Shown here: positions 14,908 through 23,132 of the stretch, piece by piece
How positions within the stretch are numbered: the first letter of the stretch is position 1
How the letters are laid out: each line of letters begins with the position of its first letter
NCBI GenBank assembly: GCA_900769975.1
Contig: CAAGIR010000048.1
Span: 1-46,748, forward strand
Direction of reading: 5' to 3'
Length of the DNA stretch: 46,748 nt
Origin: Spirochaetia bacterium
GTDB taxonomy: Bacteria; Spirochaetota; Spirochaetia; Treponematales; Treponemataceae
Program-made: the position numbers and the translations under genes
The notes under the pieces: generated by a model
What the model was told of the DNA's origin: nothing
The model's database searches: none
What the model saw: the letters and a program-made list of their open reading frames with translations, nothing else

Positions 14908-15924
14908 ATGGTAACTTTAAAAGATATTGCTCGAGAATGCAATGTTTCATTTTCTACGGTGAGTAAAGCATTAAAGGGCAGCCCAGAAATCAGCAATGAT
15001 ACAATAAAATTTGTTCAGGAAAAGGCACGTCAAATGGGTTACCATCCCAATCTTGCAGCAAGAACATTACGGACAAACAGAACATATAATCTTGGCGTAG
15101 TTTTTGAAGATAAAACTGGTTCTGGACTACAACATCAATACTTTGCAAAAATTATGAGCGGTCTGCAAAAAGTTGCACAAAACAAAGGCTATGAAATCAC
15201 ACTGACTTCACGAACAGAAGATAAAAATTTTGATTATTACAATCATATGAAAAGTAGAAATTTTGACGGTGTTGCAATTCTTTCTGCTGATTTTAGAAAA
15301 AACGGAATAAAAACATTGGTCCAAAGCGAAATTCCAACCGTAACACTTGACTATATGTATGATGACAAACACACCGCAATCATGAGTGACAATAAAAACG
15401 GAATGACAGAACTCGTGGAGTACATCATTTCAAAAGGTCACAAAAAAATCGCCATGATTCATGGTGAAGACACCCTTGTAACGCAGGAACGTAAAAATGT
15501 TTTTGAACAGGTTTGCAGCAATCATAATATAAAAATCCCCGAAGAATATTACGCACAGGCCCTGTATCATGATATGTTTACAAGCGAAGAGGCAACCAAT
15601 ATTTTACTTTCACTAGAAAATCCTCCTACCTGCATAATTTATCCCGACGATTATTCTGCTTTGGGTGGTATCCGCGAAATTAATATACGAAAACTCAAAA
15701 TAGGCAAAGATATAAGCATTGCAGGATATGACGGAATTATGCTCACCTCCCTTATGATTCCTCCAATGACAACTTATGAACAAGATGGCGAAACAATCGG
15801 AAAAAAAATGGCAGAAACCCTCATCGAAAACATTGAAAAAGGTTCTGATTACACGCCACAAAAATTTCTGATAACAGGACGTCTTTTAAAAGGCGGTTCC
15901 ATAGCACAAATTTCACAATCATAA
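14908..15924 (+). CDS. LacI-family transcriptional regulator
   Basis: This 338-residue protein has the family HTH at residues 3-24 (TLKDIARECNVSFSTVSKAL), the hinge helix (NLAARTLRTNRT, 48-59) and a periplasmic-binding-protein-like sugar-sensing domain, ending with the usual SIAGYDGI and TTYEQDGETIGKKMAE segments. The ATG at 14908 with AGGA upstream is the right start; an upstream TTG would add 18 residues before the HTH. LacI proteins usually repress sugar genes until an inducer binds. No sugar operon touches it, so its targets may include itself or the glycosidase genes further along, which is inference. Confidence 0.93.
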   Translation: MVTLKDIARECNVSFSTVSKALKGSPEISNDTIKFVQEKARQMGYHPNLAARTLRTNRTYNLGVVFEDKTGSGLQHQYFAKIMSGLQKVAQNKGYEITLTSRTEDKNFDYYNHMKSRNFDGVAILSADFRKNGIKTLVQSEIPTVTLDYMYDDKHTAIMSDNKNGMTELVEYIISKGHKKIAMIHGEDTLVTQERKNVFEQVCSNHNIKIPEEYYAQALYHDMFTSEEATNILLSLENPPTCIIYPDDYSALGGIREINIRKLKIGKDISIAGYDGIMLTSLMIPPMTTYEQDGETIGKKMAETLIENIEKGSDYTPQKFLITGRLLKGGSIAQISQS

Positions 15925-15983
15925 TATTTTAATAAACCGACATAACACAAAGTCTTAAATTAATTTTTTCACAGCGACAAATT

Positions 15984-17630
15984 TTACCAGTTTGTCAAGC
16001 TTTCCGAAATATTAAAACAATTGTCACCGATATTTTCAATTCGGCGGATAACGTCAATATATAAAAGTTCGGCTTTAACATCTGCACCACTTTCAAGACG
16101 CTTTCGGGCAACTTTTTTCAAATCTTTTCGGAAAGCATCAATTCCATCTTCCAGTTCAGATGCAAGTTCAAGTTTTTCCTGGGAAAGTTGTGTATTGATA
16201 TTTCTTCTGATAAATTGCAAAAACTGACGTACAAGTTCCAAATACGGTAAAAGGCGCTCCATATCTTCATCCGGAAACTTCATCTTCTTTTCAATACTGC
16301 GGTTTATTAGCATTAATGTTGCATAACAACTGTCACTCATATTTTCAAGTTCATCAACAATCTGAATCATATTTGAAATGTGATTTAACTGTTTTTCCGT
16401 TATATGAAGACTCTGACACTTTATAAGATAATGCGTAATCTGTTCGTGCATCTGGTCCACATAATTTTCTGCATCAATACTTTCCTGCTTATAATTTTCT
16501 ATGAAACTACCATTTCGCTTTGTTACACCTATCTGAATTTTATCAAACATATCGCTTACAACATCTGTCATATCTGCAATTGCTTTTTCTGCCTGAATTA
16601 TATGAGTAGGTGCACTTTCCTTTCCCAAAAGTTCCGTAAATTCCAGTTTAAATTCTTTTGAATCGGTAGTTTTATCATCTTTTATGATTAATTGTGTCAG
16701 TTTGACAATAGGATTTTGCAGCGGTAAAAAGATGATTGTTGAAAGTGTTTTAAACACCGTATGAAGCATGGAAATTCTGATAGCAATATTAGAAAATTCC
16801 CTGCCAGGAGTAACAAACATTACAAGATTCAAAAATGGTTTAAAGAAAATTAATGCCAAAACAGTACCAAACACATTAAACATAACATGAATTAAAGCGG
16901 CACGTCGGGCATCGGCATTTGTCCCGATTGACGCAAGAACGGCATCGATTGTAGAACCAACATTACTTCCCAAAGTCATAGCAGCAGCCAGTTCCCATGA
17001 AACAAGCCCGTTATAAGCCATTGTAATAACGATAGCAGAAAAAGCAGAAGAAGAATGTAATAACGCCGTAATAAGAATACCAATTACAAAGCCAAAAAGG
17101 ATTGCAAAAAAGCCCGAGCCTTGAATTTTAAATAGCCAGCCAAGTTGTTCTGGAGTAAATACGTCCGAAAGTCCGCTTAATCCCAAAAACAACATTCCAA
17201 AACCCATTATGGCTTCTGCCCAGTTTTTATATATACCCTTTTTAAAAATCGAAAGAAAATATCCTAATCCAAAAACAGGAATAGCAAATGCAGAAATTTT
17301 GAAATTAAACCCAAAAATTGAAACAATCCACGCTGTAATCGTTGTACCAATATTTGCACCAAAAATTACCCCGACAGATTGAGTTAGCGTCATCAATCCT
17401 GCATTAACAAAAGTGACAACCATTACAGTTGTTGCCCCAGACGACTGAATAATCATAGTCACAATTAATCCAGTCAAAAGTGACATAAAGCGATTGCCAG
17501 TTAATACAGAAAGTGCTCTTTGTAATTTTTCACCAGCACTTTGCTGAACACCGTCGCTCATCAGTTTCATTCCATAAAGAAGAAACCCCAAACTTCCAAT
17601 AAGTTCTAGTAAAGGTCGTACAACATTCAT
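15984..17630 (-). CDS. Na+/phosphate cotransporter family protein with PhoU-like tail
   Basis: This 548-residue membrane protein has two copies of the PNaS transport repeat, recognisable by TMIIQSSGATTVMVVTFVNAGL (about 55-76) and TALLHSSSAFSAIVITMAYNGL (about 188-209), where QSS and HSS mark the re-entrant substrate loops. About eight membrane helices are followed from residue 340 by a cytoplasmic helical PhoU-like domain. It should import phosphate with sodium across the inner membrane. The promoter box ends five bases before the ATG and no Shine-Dalgarno sequence is present. It is transcribed divergently from the lipoprotein gene at 17705. Confidence 0.9.
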   Translation of the reverse strand: MNVVRPLLELIGSLGFLLYGMKLMSDGVQQSAGEKLQRALSVLTGNRFMSLLTGLIVTMIIQSSGATTVMVVTFVNAGLMTLTQSVGVIFGANIGTTITAWIVSIFGFNFKISAFAIPVFGLGYFLSIFKKGIYKNWAEAIMGFGMLFLGLSGLSDVFTPEQLGWLFKIQGSGFFAILFGFVIGILITALLHSSSAFSAIVITMAYNGLVSWELAAAMTLGSNVGSTIDAVLASIGTNADARRAALIHVMFNVFGTVLALIFFKPFLNLVMFVTPGREFSNIAIRISMLHTVFKTLSTIIFLPLQNPIVKLTQLIIKDDKTTDSKEFKLEFTELLGKESAPTHIIQAEKAIADMTDVVSDMFDKIQIGVTKRNGSFIENYKQESIDAENYVDQMHEQITHYLIKCQSLHITEKQLNHISNMIQIVDELENMSDSCYATLMLINRSIEKKMKFPDEDMERLLPYLELVRQFLQFIRRNINTQLSQEKLELASELEDGIDAFRKDLKKVARKRLESGADVKAELLYIDVIRRIENIGDNCFNISESLTNW

Positions 17631-17635
17631 ACTGT

Positions 17636-17665
17636 ATCATACAATAAAAGTGGGGTTCTTTTCAA
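17636..17665 (-). promoter_or_regulatory. Promoter giving a leaderless mRNA for the Na/Pi cotransporter
   Basis: On the minus strand TTGAAA (17665-17660), an 18-bp spacer and TATGAT (17641-17636), then five bases to the ATG. Confidence 0.6.
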
Positions 17666-17704
17666 GAAAAATAAAATATAGTAAAATAAAAATAATGGTA
17701 TATT

Positions 17705-18487
17705 ATGAAAAACAAATTCTTACCTTTTTCAATTTACATTTTTACAATTCTGTCTCTTTTCATTTCTTGTAATCATCAGAATATGCAGCCGCTTGGTTCC
17801 GATTACATAGAACTTTCAGGCACTCCTTCTTCTATAGAGAATATTACAGAAAAACCTATTCCTTCTAAAATCACAAATAAAAGAATTATCGTTTTGTTTG
17901 GTTATGATTTTAACAGTACGGACATAGTTCAGGATTTTACAGCCAGATTAAGCAAGACATTCGGAGTGGATGCTGACGGAGGATTAATTTATCCAGTTGT
18001 TTATCCTTCCGATTTTAAGCACAATACTCGCGACTACGCAAATGATTTAACAAACCTTTTGCAAAGTAATGACAGAGAACTTGCAGGCGTAGTGATTTTG
18101 GGTGCTCCAGAAAGAACTCATCTTGCACTTGCAAAAAATCAGGACAAATGGAACCAAAAAGTTCCTTATCCTGTTATAGCATTATTTCCTCAAGATGAAA
18201 GTCTGGGACTTGAATCTACGTGCGATATTGTTTTAGATAAAGGACAATCAGATTCTGCACAAGTTTTCGCAGAAAATGGAACAGAAGAAATAGAAAGCCA
18301 GACAATAAAGGAAGCCCCGGAAATTTTAATCAATACTATAAAATATCTTCAGAATATTCATGGACCGTTAGAAAAAGATTCAAACCTGCAGTTGCATGCA
18401 CGTCAGATGTTTAAAAATTTCAAAATTTCGCATTATGTGGATACAGAAACAGGCTTGCCATCGGTAAATCACTTTGTATTAAACTAG
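17705..18487 (+). CDS. Lipoprotein with a periplasmic-binding-like domain
   Basis: This 260-residue protein has a lipoprotein signal (MKNKFLPFSIYIFTILSLF with lipobox FISC, Cys22). The mature part, from about residue 55, reads like an alpha/beta fold of the periplasmic-binding type (RIIVLFGYDFNSTDIVQDF, AGVVILGAPERTHLALAK, YPVIALFPQDE). It may sense or bind a small ligand in the periplasm; I do not recognise the exact family. It is followed after 18 bases by a phosphodiesterase gene, so the two probably form an operon. Its own leader is short and lacks a clear ribosome site. Confidence 0.7.
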   Translation: MKNKFLPFSIYIFTILSLFISCNHQNMQPLGSDYIELSGTPSSIENITEKPIPSKITNKRIIVLFGYDFNSTDIVQDFTARLSKTFGVDADGGLIYPVVYPSDFKHNTRDYANDLTNLLQSNDRELAGVVILGAPERTHLALAKNQDKWNQKVPYPVIALFPQDESLGLESTCDIVLDKGQSDSAQVFAENGTEEIESQTIKEAPEILINTIKYLQNIHGPLEKDSNLQLHARQMFKNFKISHYVDTETGLPSVNHFVLN

Positions 18488-18505
18488 CTTTTCAGGATTT
18501 TTACG

Positions 18506-19177
18506 ATGTTCAATCAGATTATACAACAGACACATTATTTACTTGGTACTCAGCAGGATCTTGAAGCTCTGGAAAAAAAAGTTCAGGCCCGACTTCTTGT
18601 TATTTCTGATTCGCATAATCATTATTCAATTTTCAAAAAAATTGTTTTATCTTATGGAAAAAATTGCGATGCTTTAATTTTTTGTGGAGACGGCATAGGC
18701 GATTTGATACAGTTAGTAATTGAATGCGGAAAAAATGATGAATTAAAAAACTGTACACCCTCTGTAATTGCTTTTGCCAGAGGAAACGGCGACCCTTCAT
18801 CATATCCTATAAGTTTACGTGATTCCATTTACGTTCCCAATTCACAAATCCTCACAGTATGCGGCAGAAAATTTCTTATTGTACATGGACATCGGGAAGG
18901 AATTGACTTTGGAATGGAAGATTTAGGTCTGGAAATGCAGATTGCCGACTGTACTACTTCATTTTACGGACATTCACACATCGCAAAAGAAGAAAATATC
19001 GGCAATTACAAATTTGTAAATCCTGGAAGCTGCTCACGACCAAGAGGCGGTCAACCTGCAGGTTTCGCAATTGCAACAGTAGAAAAAAATTTTGTGGATA
19101 TTGCTTTTTTAAGAGAAACAGAACAGAGCACACAAAATGAAGAAAAAAAATACACGGTTTGGAATCCGATTTTTTAA
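18506..19177 (+). CDS. YfcE/MJ0936-type metallophosphoesterase
   Basis: This 223-residue protein carries the small calcineurin-like phosphodiesterase fold. The metal-binding blocks are visible: VISDSHNH (about 33-40), ALIFCGDGIGDL (about 61-72), FARGNGDP (about 92-99), VHGHREGI (about 129-136) and YGHSHIAK (about 160-167). The family uses Mn2+ or a similar metal and hydrolyses phosphodiesters; its substrate here is unknown. An N-terminal extension of about 30 residues precedes the fold. AGGA lies upstream of the ATG. Its last four bases overlap the end of the convergent MBL gene. Confidence 0.88.
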   Translation: MFNQIIQQTHYLLGTQQDLEALEKKVQARLLVISDSHNHYSIFKKIVLSYGKNCDALIFCGDGIGDLIQLVIECGKNDELKNCTPSVIAFARGNGDPSSYPISLRDSIYVPNSQILTVCGRKFLIVHGHREGIDFGMEDLGLEMQIADCTTSFYGHSHIAKEENIGNYKFVNPGSCSRPRGGQPAGFAIATVEKNFVDIAFLRETEQSTQNEEKKYTVWNPIF

Positions 19178-19833
19178 AATTTAAAACCAAAAGTATCGTG
19201 ACCTGGATAAACAATTGTTTCTTTCGGAATTATTCTTTTTAACATTCCAAGACTTTTGATTATAACACTTTCATCTCCGCCATACATATCGGTACGACCG
19301 TAACCATTATAATCAAATAAAGTATCGCCAGAAATCAGGAGATTTTCTGCTTTATTATAAAGACAAATTGAACCAGGTGAATGACCAGGAGTATGAATTA
19401 CTTTCCATCCAAAAACTTCATCGCCATCATTTAAAAGGACATCTGCAGGCGGCTGTTTTTCCACTTCTTCGATAATATGTTCAGCACCAAAAAGATGCAG
19501 GACAGAATTATTCATAGGCCCACAAACAAATCCCAGTTCATTTTTTTCGTCCTTGTGGATATAAATTTTTGCATTCGGGAAAGCGGATTTTAAGCTTTTT
19601 ATTCCCAAAATATGATCAAAATGTGAATGTGTAAGAATAATTCCCACACATTCAATTTTATTTTTTTTAAGATAATCTACAATTTTACCGTCATCACGTG
19701 ATAAAGAACAGTCAGCAGGGTCAACGACAAAACCTTGTTTTCCACCAGATGAATTGCTTCCCTCTGGCAAAACAAACGGAACAATTAATGAGTTAACGCT
19801 TAGAACGCCTGTTTTTATCACTTGAATTTTCAA
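19174..19833 (-). CDS. Metallo-beta-lactamase-fold hydrolase (glyoxalase II-like)
   Basis: This 219-residue cytoplasmic protein has the MBL metal motif THSHFDHILG (about 72-81), a second histidine at HTPGHSPGS (about 138-146), the metal-bridging Asp in ISGDTLF, and a final YPGHD. This is the pattern of the glyoxalase II/YcbL branch, which often hydrolyses S-lactoylglutathione-like thioesters; the substrate is not known. The start is a TTG with GGAG upstream at the end of the preceding gene. It is the last gene of the clpP run. Confidence 0.87.
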   Translation of the reverse strand: MKIQVIKTGVLSVNSLIVPFVLPEGSNSSGGKQGFVVDPADCSLSRDDGKIVDYLKKNKIECVGIILTHSHFDHILGIKSLKSAFPNAKIYIHKDEKNELGFVCGPMNNSVLHLFGAEHIIEEVEKQPPADVLLNDGDEVFGWKVIHTPGHSPGSICLYNKAENLLISGDTLFDYNGYGRTDMYGGDESVIIKSLGMLKRIIPKETIVYPGHDTFGFKF

Positions 19834-19839
19834 TTAAAC

Positions 19840-20634
19840 TTAAACTCCAAAAGGTTCCTTATCGGCAGCGGCTTTTTCTGCAGCAGCATAAGCAGCGGCA
19901 TCTTCTGCAGCCATTTCCTGTTCTGTAATAGAATCTGCACCAAAACCAGCAGCATTTACACCTTCAGATGATTCTGCTTCTTCAGATTCTTCAGTATTCT
20001 GACGGCTATAACTTACAGCAAGTTTTCTTCCACGATAATCATAACCGTTTAATTTATCAATAACAATTTGTGCATCATCAGCATACAACTGCACAAAAGA
20101 ATAATTTGCCAGCACTTTAATATCACCAATTCTGTCACGATCAATACCCGCAATAGCAATTAAAACACCCACTAAATCTCTAGGATAAACACGTCTGTTT
20201 TTTCCAATGCTAATAAAAATTGAAGTTGCTTCTGATTCAGGAATAATTACACGAGGATGACGAGGATGTTCTTCCGAAGCAACATTTCCTTCAACAGGAG
20301 ATTTTTCCTGAATTTGTTCTGATTTTTTTTCTGAATGGAAATCTTTATGTTCACGTACAGATTTTGAGCGTGATGGACGTTCTGTTCGTTCGTTTCTGTC
20401 ACGTTCCTGTCTAACGTTTCTTTCTTTTGAATAAGAATGATAATGTTTTAGTGATTCTTTCAACATAAAAGCAATCACATATTTTCTTACTGTAAGAGGA
20501 ACATTTTTCTTAAATAATTTGTTCAATTCTGTGAGAGTATCTACATTTTCCGAAGTTTTTACTCTGTCTACTGCCGATTTCAAATAATCAGCAACCTGTT
20601 CATCAATTACTTCAAATCCACGATTATATGCCAT
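19840..20634 (-). CDS. DbpA-type RNA-binding domain protein without a helicase
   Basis: This 264-residue protein has a helical N-terminal part (to about 90), a charged Arg/Ser/Glu linker (RNVRQERDRNERTERPSR) and a DbpA-like RRM near residues 135-220 (TSIFISIGKNRRVYPRDLVGVLIAIAGI...VLANYSFVQLYADDAQIVIDKLNGYDYRGRKLAV). In E. coli this domain ends the DEAD-box helicase DbpA and binds 23S rRNA hairpin 92. Here no DEAD motor precedes it. A low-complexity Ala/Glu tail ends the protein. GGAG fixes the ATG. It may be an RNA chaperone or partner for a separate helicase; that is inference. Confidence 0.82.
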   Translation of the reverse strand: MAYNRGFEVIDEQVADYLKSAVDRVKTSENVDTLTELNKLFKKNVPLTVRKYVIAFMLKESLKHYHSYSKERNVRQERDRNERTERPSRSKSVREHKDFHSEKKSEQIQEKSPVEGNVASEEHPRHPRVIIPESEATSIFISIGKNRRVYPRDLVGVLIAIAGIDRDRIGDIKVLANYSFVQLYADDAQIVIDKLNGYDYRGRKLAVSYSRQNTEESEEAESSEGVNAAGFGADSITEQEMAAEDAAAYAAAEKAAADKEPFGV

Positions 20635-20664
20635 AATATCTCCAAAATAATAAGTTATAAATGA

Positions 20665-21570
20665 TTATAAAGTTAAAATATATCCTGAATTAATTCTTTC
20701 AAAGCCTGTACGTAATAATAACGGCTGTAATATTTCAGGAATAATCGAATCTGGTATTAAAACCCATTTTTTTCCAATAATTTGAAGCTTTGTAATACTT
20801 TTTTGAATTAATTCTGTACAAATCCCCAAACCACGAAACTGTTCAGGTACAAAAAGACCTGTAACAATCATAACATCTTTCTGCTTTCTTCCCATTTGTG
20901 CCAATGTCAAACAACCAGCAAACTCATCTGAATGACTAAAACAAACAAAACCACATTGATTTTCGTCCTGATTTTCTTCAAAATCGTTGTACCACTTTTC
21001 ATAAATTGCATCACAAACTTCTGAAGGCAGTTTTTCATTAAAACATGAACTTGGTTCTATTTGCAAAAGCAACATTTTTTTATCTGACGAAGGATTATAA
21101 TCTCTAAAAGAAAAATCATCATAAACCGAAGTATCATCAGATTCATAAAGTTGTTCTAACTTTTCAAGGCCCCACACTTCACGCAAAGAATTATACCATT
21201 CCTTGATTCTGGCAGTCATCATTCTGTGTTTAAAGATATGCCACCGTTTATCAATTTCTGGATAATTTCTTAAAACATTTCTAAAACTTTTGAATACCCC
21301 CCTTCCCGAATGAAGGACATTCTGTAATTCATCATGAGCAAGCGGAGAGTGAAGCTGATTTACAAACGCTTCACGTATTGAAAAACCGTCTGCAGGTCCC
21401 CATTCTGGTAAACTATAAAATTTTTCTTCATCAACAAAAATGTCTGCATCTGATTTTTTTTGAACTTCCACCAGCTGATTTTCGGCAGCATTTACAGCAA
21501 AAACTTTTTCCTGATTTTCCATTGCCGAGATTATGCTGTCAATTAATTCATCAGTCAGTGAAAAATTCAT
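20665..21570 (-). CDS. GNAT-type N-acetyltransferase
   Basis: This 301-residue protein has a C-terminal GNAT domain (about 140-300). Motif A is VTGLFVPEQFRGLGICTELIQ, with the RGLGIC pyrophosphate loop that holds acetyl-CoA, and a closing TGFERINSGYILTL strand. The N-terminal half is helical and not recognised; it may select the substrate. It starts two bases after the clpP stop with no clear ribosome site of its own, so translation is probably coupled to clpP. The target is unknown. Confidence 0.8.
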   Translation of the reverse strand: MNFSLTDELIDSIISAMENQEKVFAVNAAENQLVEVQKKSDADIFVDEEKFYSLPEWGPADGFSIREAFVNQLHSPLAHDELQNVLHSGRGVFKSFRNVLRNYPEIDKRWHIFKHRMMTARIKEWYNSLREVWGLEKLEQLYESDDTSVYDDFSFRDYNPSSDKKMLLLQIEPSSCFNEKLPSEVCDAIYEKWYNDFEENQDENQCGFVCFSHSDEFAGCLTLAQMGRKQKDVMIVTGLFVPEQFRGLGICTELIQKSITKLQIIGKKWVLIPDSIIPEILQPLLLRTGFERINSGYILTL

Positions 21571-21572
21571 AA

Positions 21573-22184
21573 TTATTTTAGATCAGTTTTTTTTGTGATG
21601 ATTTTACTGATTAATCCGTATTTTACGGCTTCCTCTGAATCAAGCCAGAAATCACGTTCTGTATCTTTTGTAACCTGTTCCAAAGAAGTACCAGTTTGTT
21701 CGGCAATCAGTTTATTCAATTTTGCACGTATTTTTTCCATATCTTTTGCATAAATTTCGATATCAGTTGCAACACCACGCATTCCACCAAGTGGCTGATG
21801 AATTAAATAGCGGCTGTTTGGCAAACCAATTCTAAATTCTTTATCAACTGCAAGCAAAACAAGAGTTGCAGCAGACGCAATAAGACCCATACCAATTAAA
21901 TAAACAGGTGCATTTACAAATCTAATCATATCAAAAATTGCAAATCCTGCATCTACATCACCACCAGGAGAATCAATGTACATGTAAATTGGAGCTTTTT
22001 CATCTTCTGTATCCAGAATTAAAAGCTGACGAACAATAGAATCTGCAAGTTCCTTATTAATTTCACCTGTTAAAATTATCTGTCGTGTTTTTAGAAATTT
22101 TTCTGAAAACTGTTCAGGTGCTTTCTGTTTTTTTTCTTCCTCATCATCCAAAAGAGGACTTTCATAAATTAATTTTGTATTCAT
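21573..22184 (-). CDS. clpP: ATP-dependent Clp protease proteolytic subunit
   Basis: ClpP forms the barrel peptidase that degrades proteins fed by ClpA, ClpC or ClpX. At 203 residues it has the usual length. The catalytic triad reads Ser104 (LIASAATLVL), His129 (RYLIHQPLGG) and Asp178 (DTERDFW). The nucleophile context is ASAA rather than the common ASMG/ASMA, which hints at an alternative ClpP paralogue, as spirochaetes often have two. AAGAAG lies before the ATG. It leads a run with the GNAT, DbpA-type and MBL genes. Confidence 0.95.
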   Translation of the reverse strand: MNTKLIYESPLLDDEEEKKQKAPEQFSEKFLKTRQIILTGEINKELADSIVRQLLILDTEDEKAPIYMYIDSPGGDVDAGFAIFDMIRFVNAPVYLIGMGLIASAATLVLLAVDKEFRIGLPNSRYLIHQPLGGMRGVATDIEIYAKDMEKIRAKLNKLIAEQTGTSLEQVTKDTERDFWLDSEEAVKYGLISKIITKKTDLK

Positions 22185-22228
22185 ATCTTCTTAATATAAT
22201 AAATTTTCGGCAAGTTGACAATCAATTA

Positions 22229-22257
22229 ATCATAATTAATCAGTAATTTAGCGTCAA
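22229..22257 (-). promoter_or_regulatory. Promoter of the clpP run
   Basis: On the minus strand TTGACG (22257-22252), a 17-bp spacer and TATGAT (22234-22229), 44 bases before the clpP ATG. Confidence 0.6.
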
Positions 22258-22328
22258 TTCCACAACATTCCACTTCATTTTTTCTACAACGCTTTTGTGA
22301 ATTTTCTGTACACTAAACAAACTTTTTA

Positions 22329-22357
22329 TTGATGTTTATAATTATCTATCGTATAAT
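22329..22357 (+). promoter_or_regulatory. Promoter giving a leaderless mRNA for the ComFB-type gene
   Basis: TTGATG (22329-22334), a 17-bp spacer and TATAAT (22352-22357), then exactly six bases to the ATG, so the A of ATG would be the first transcribed base. No Shine-Dalgarno sequence is present. Confidence 0.72.
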
Positions 22358-22363
22358 AAAAGA

Positions 22364-23059
22364 ATGAATGTTCATAATTTAATGGAAGAAATTGTAAAGA
22401 AAAGTGTCGATAATCTTTACGAAAATGTAAAAAGTGAAAAATTAGACTGGCTCACCTGCGATTGTGCAAATTGCCGTTTAGATACAATCAGTTATGTTTT
22501 AAACCGTATTTCTCCAAAATACGTAGTTTCAGGAAGAGGTGCAGCTCACGCAACAAGAGATTTAGAAAACAATCAGTTACAGGCCGATATAGAAGCAATC
22601 GCTTTGGAAGGAATGAAAACAGTAAACTCTACAAAACGCCCTTACCATTTGGATTCTTTTGATAAACAATCTGATGAAAAACCATCAACTCCATATTTTA
22701 ACTTTTGTACTTTTTCTGGCAGAGTTTTGGATGGAGCAACTTTTGAACCTGTTCCGAACGCAACAGTAACTTTGAAATTTCAGGGAAAAATTGCAGAAAT
22801 GTTTGACAGCACTTGGTCAAATCCGTATATCACAATGGATGCAACACAAGGCTACTTTTCTTTTTTATTAAAACCAATCAAAACAAAAAAAGCAAATGAA
22901 GTAAAATCATTCTGTTTTTCTATTGAAATTTCTGCCCAAGACTACGAAGGAATTCAATATCATTTTGAATTACCAATTTTCAGTGAAAATGGAAAAAGAA
23001 CAAATTTTGACTCCACTTTTACTTACCGTTTGAACGATTTTGTAATTTTCAAAAAATAA
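22364..23059 (+). CDS. ComFB-domain protein fused to a beta-sandwich domain
   Basis: Residues 1-90 match the late-competence ComFB family: VHNLMEEIVKKSVDNLYEN, a cysteine cluster DCANCRLDTISYVLNRISPKY and a segment after it rich in charged residues. ComFB proteins from cyanobacteria have been reported to bind cyclic dinucleotides, so a second-messenger receptor is plausible here but not shown. Residues about 115-231 form a beta-rich domain resembling carboxypeptidase regulatory-like folds (FSGRVLDGATFEPVPNATVTL). No signal peptide is seen, so it should be cytoplasmic. The coupling of the two domains is unusual to me. The gene is divergent from clpP. Confidence 0.75.
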   Translation: MNVHNLMEEIVKKSVDNLYENVKSEKLDWLTCDCANCRLDTISYVLNRISPKYVVSGRGAAHATRDLENNQLQADIEAIALEGMKTVNSTKRPYHLDSFDKQSDEKPSTPYFNFCTFSGRVLDGATFEPVPNATVTLKFQGKIAEMFDSTWSNPYITMDATQGYFSFLLKPIKTKKANEVKSFCFSIEISAQDYEGIQYHFELPIFSENGKRTNFDSTFTYRLNDFVIFKK

Positions 23060-23132
23060 GGTAATTCACTGATTGCTATGTAATATCATAAACAATTAAA
23101 TAATTTGTAATCTTAAAAAAATGGGAGATGTT

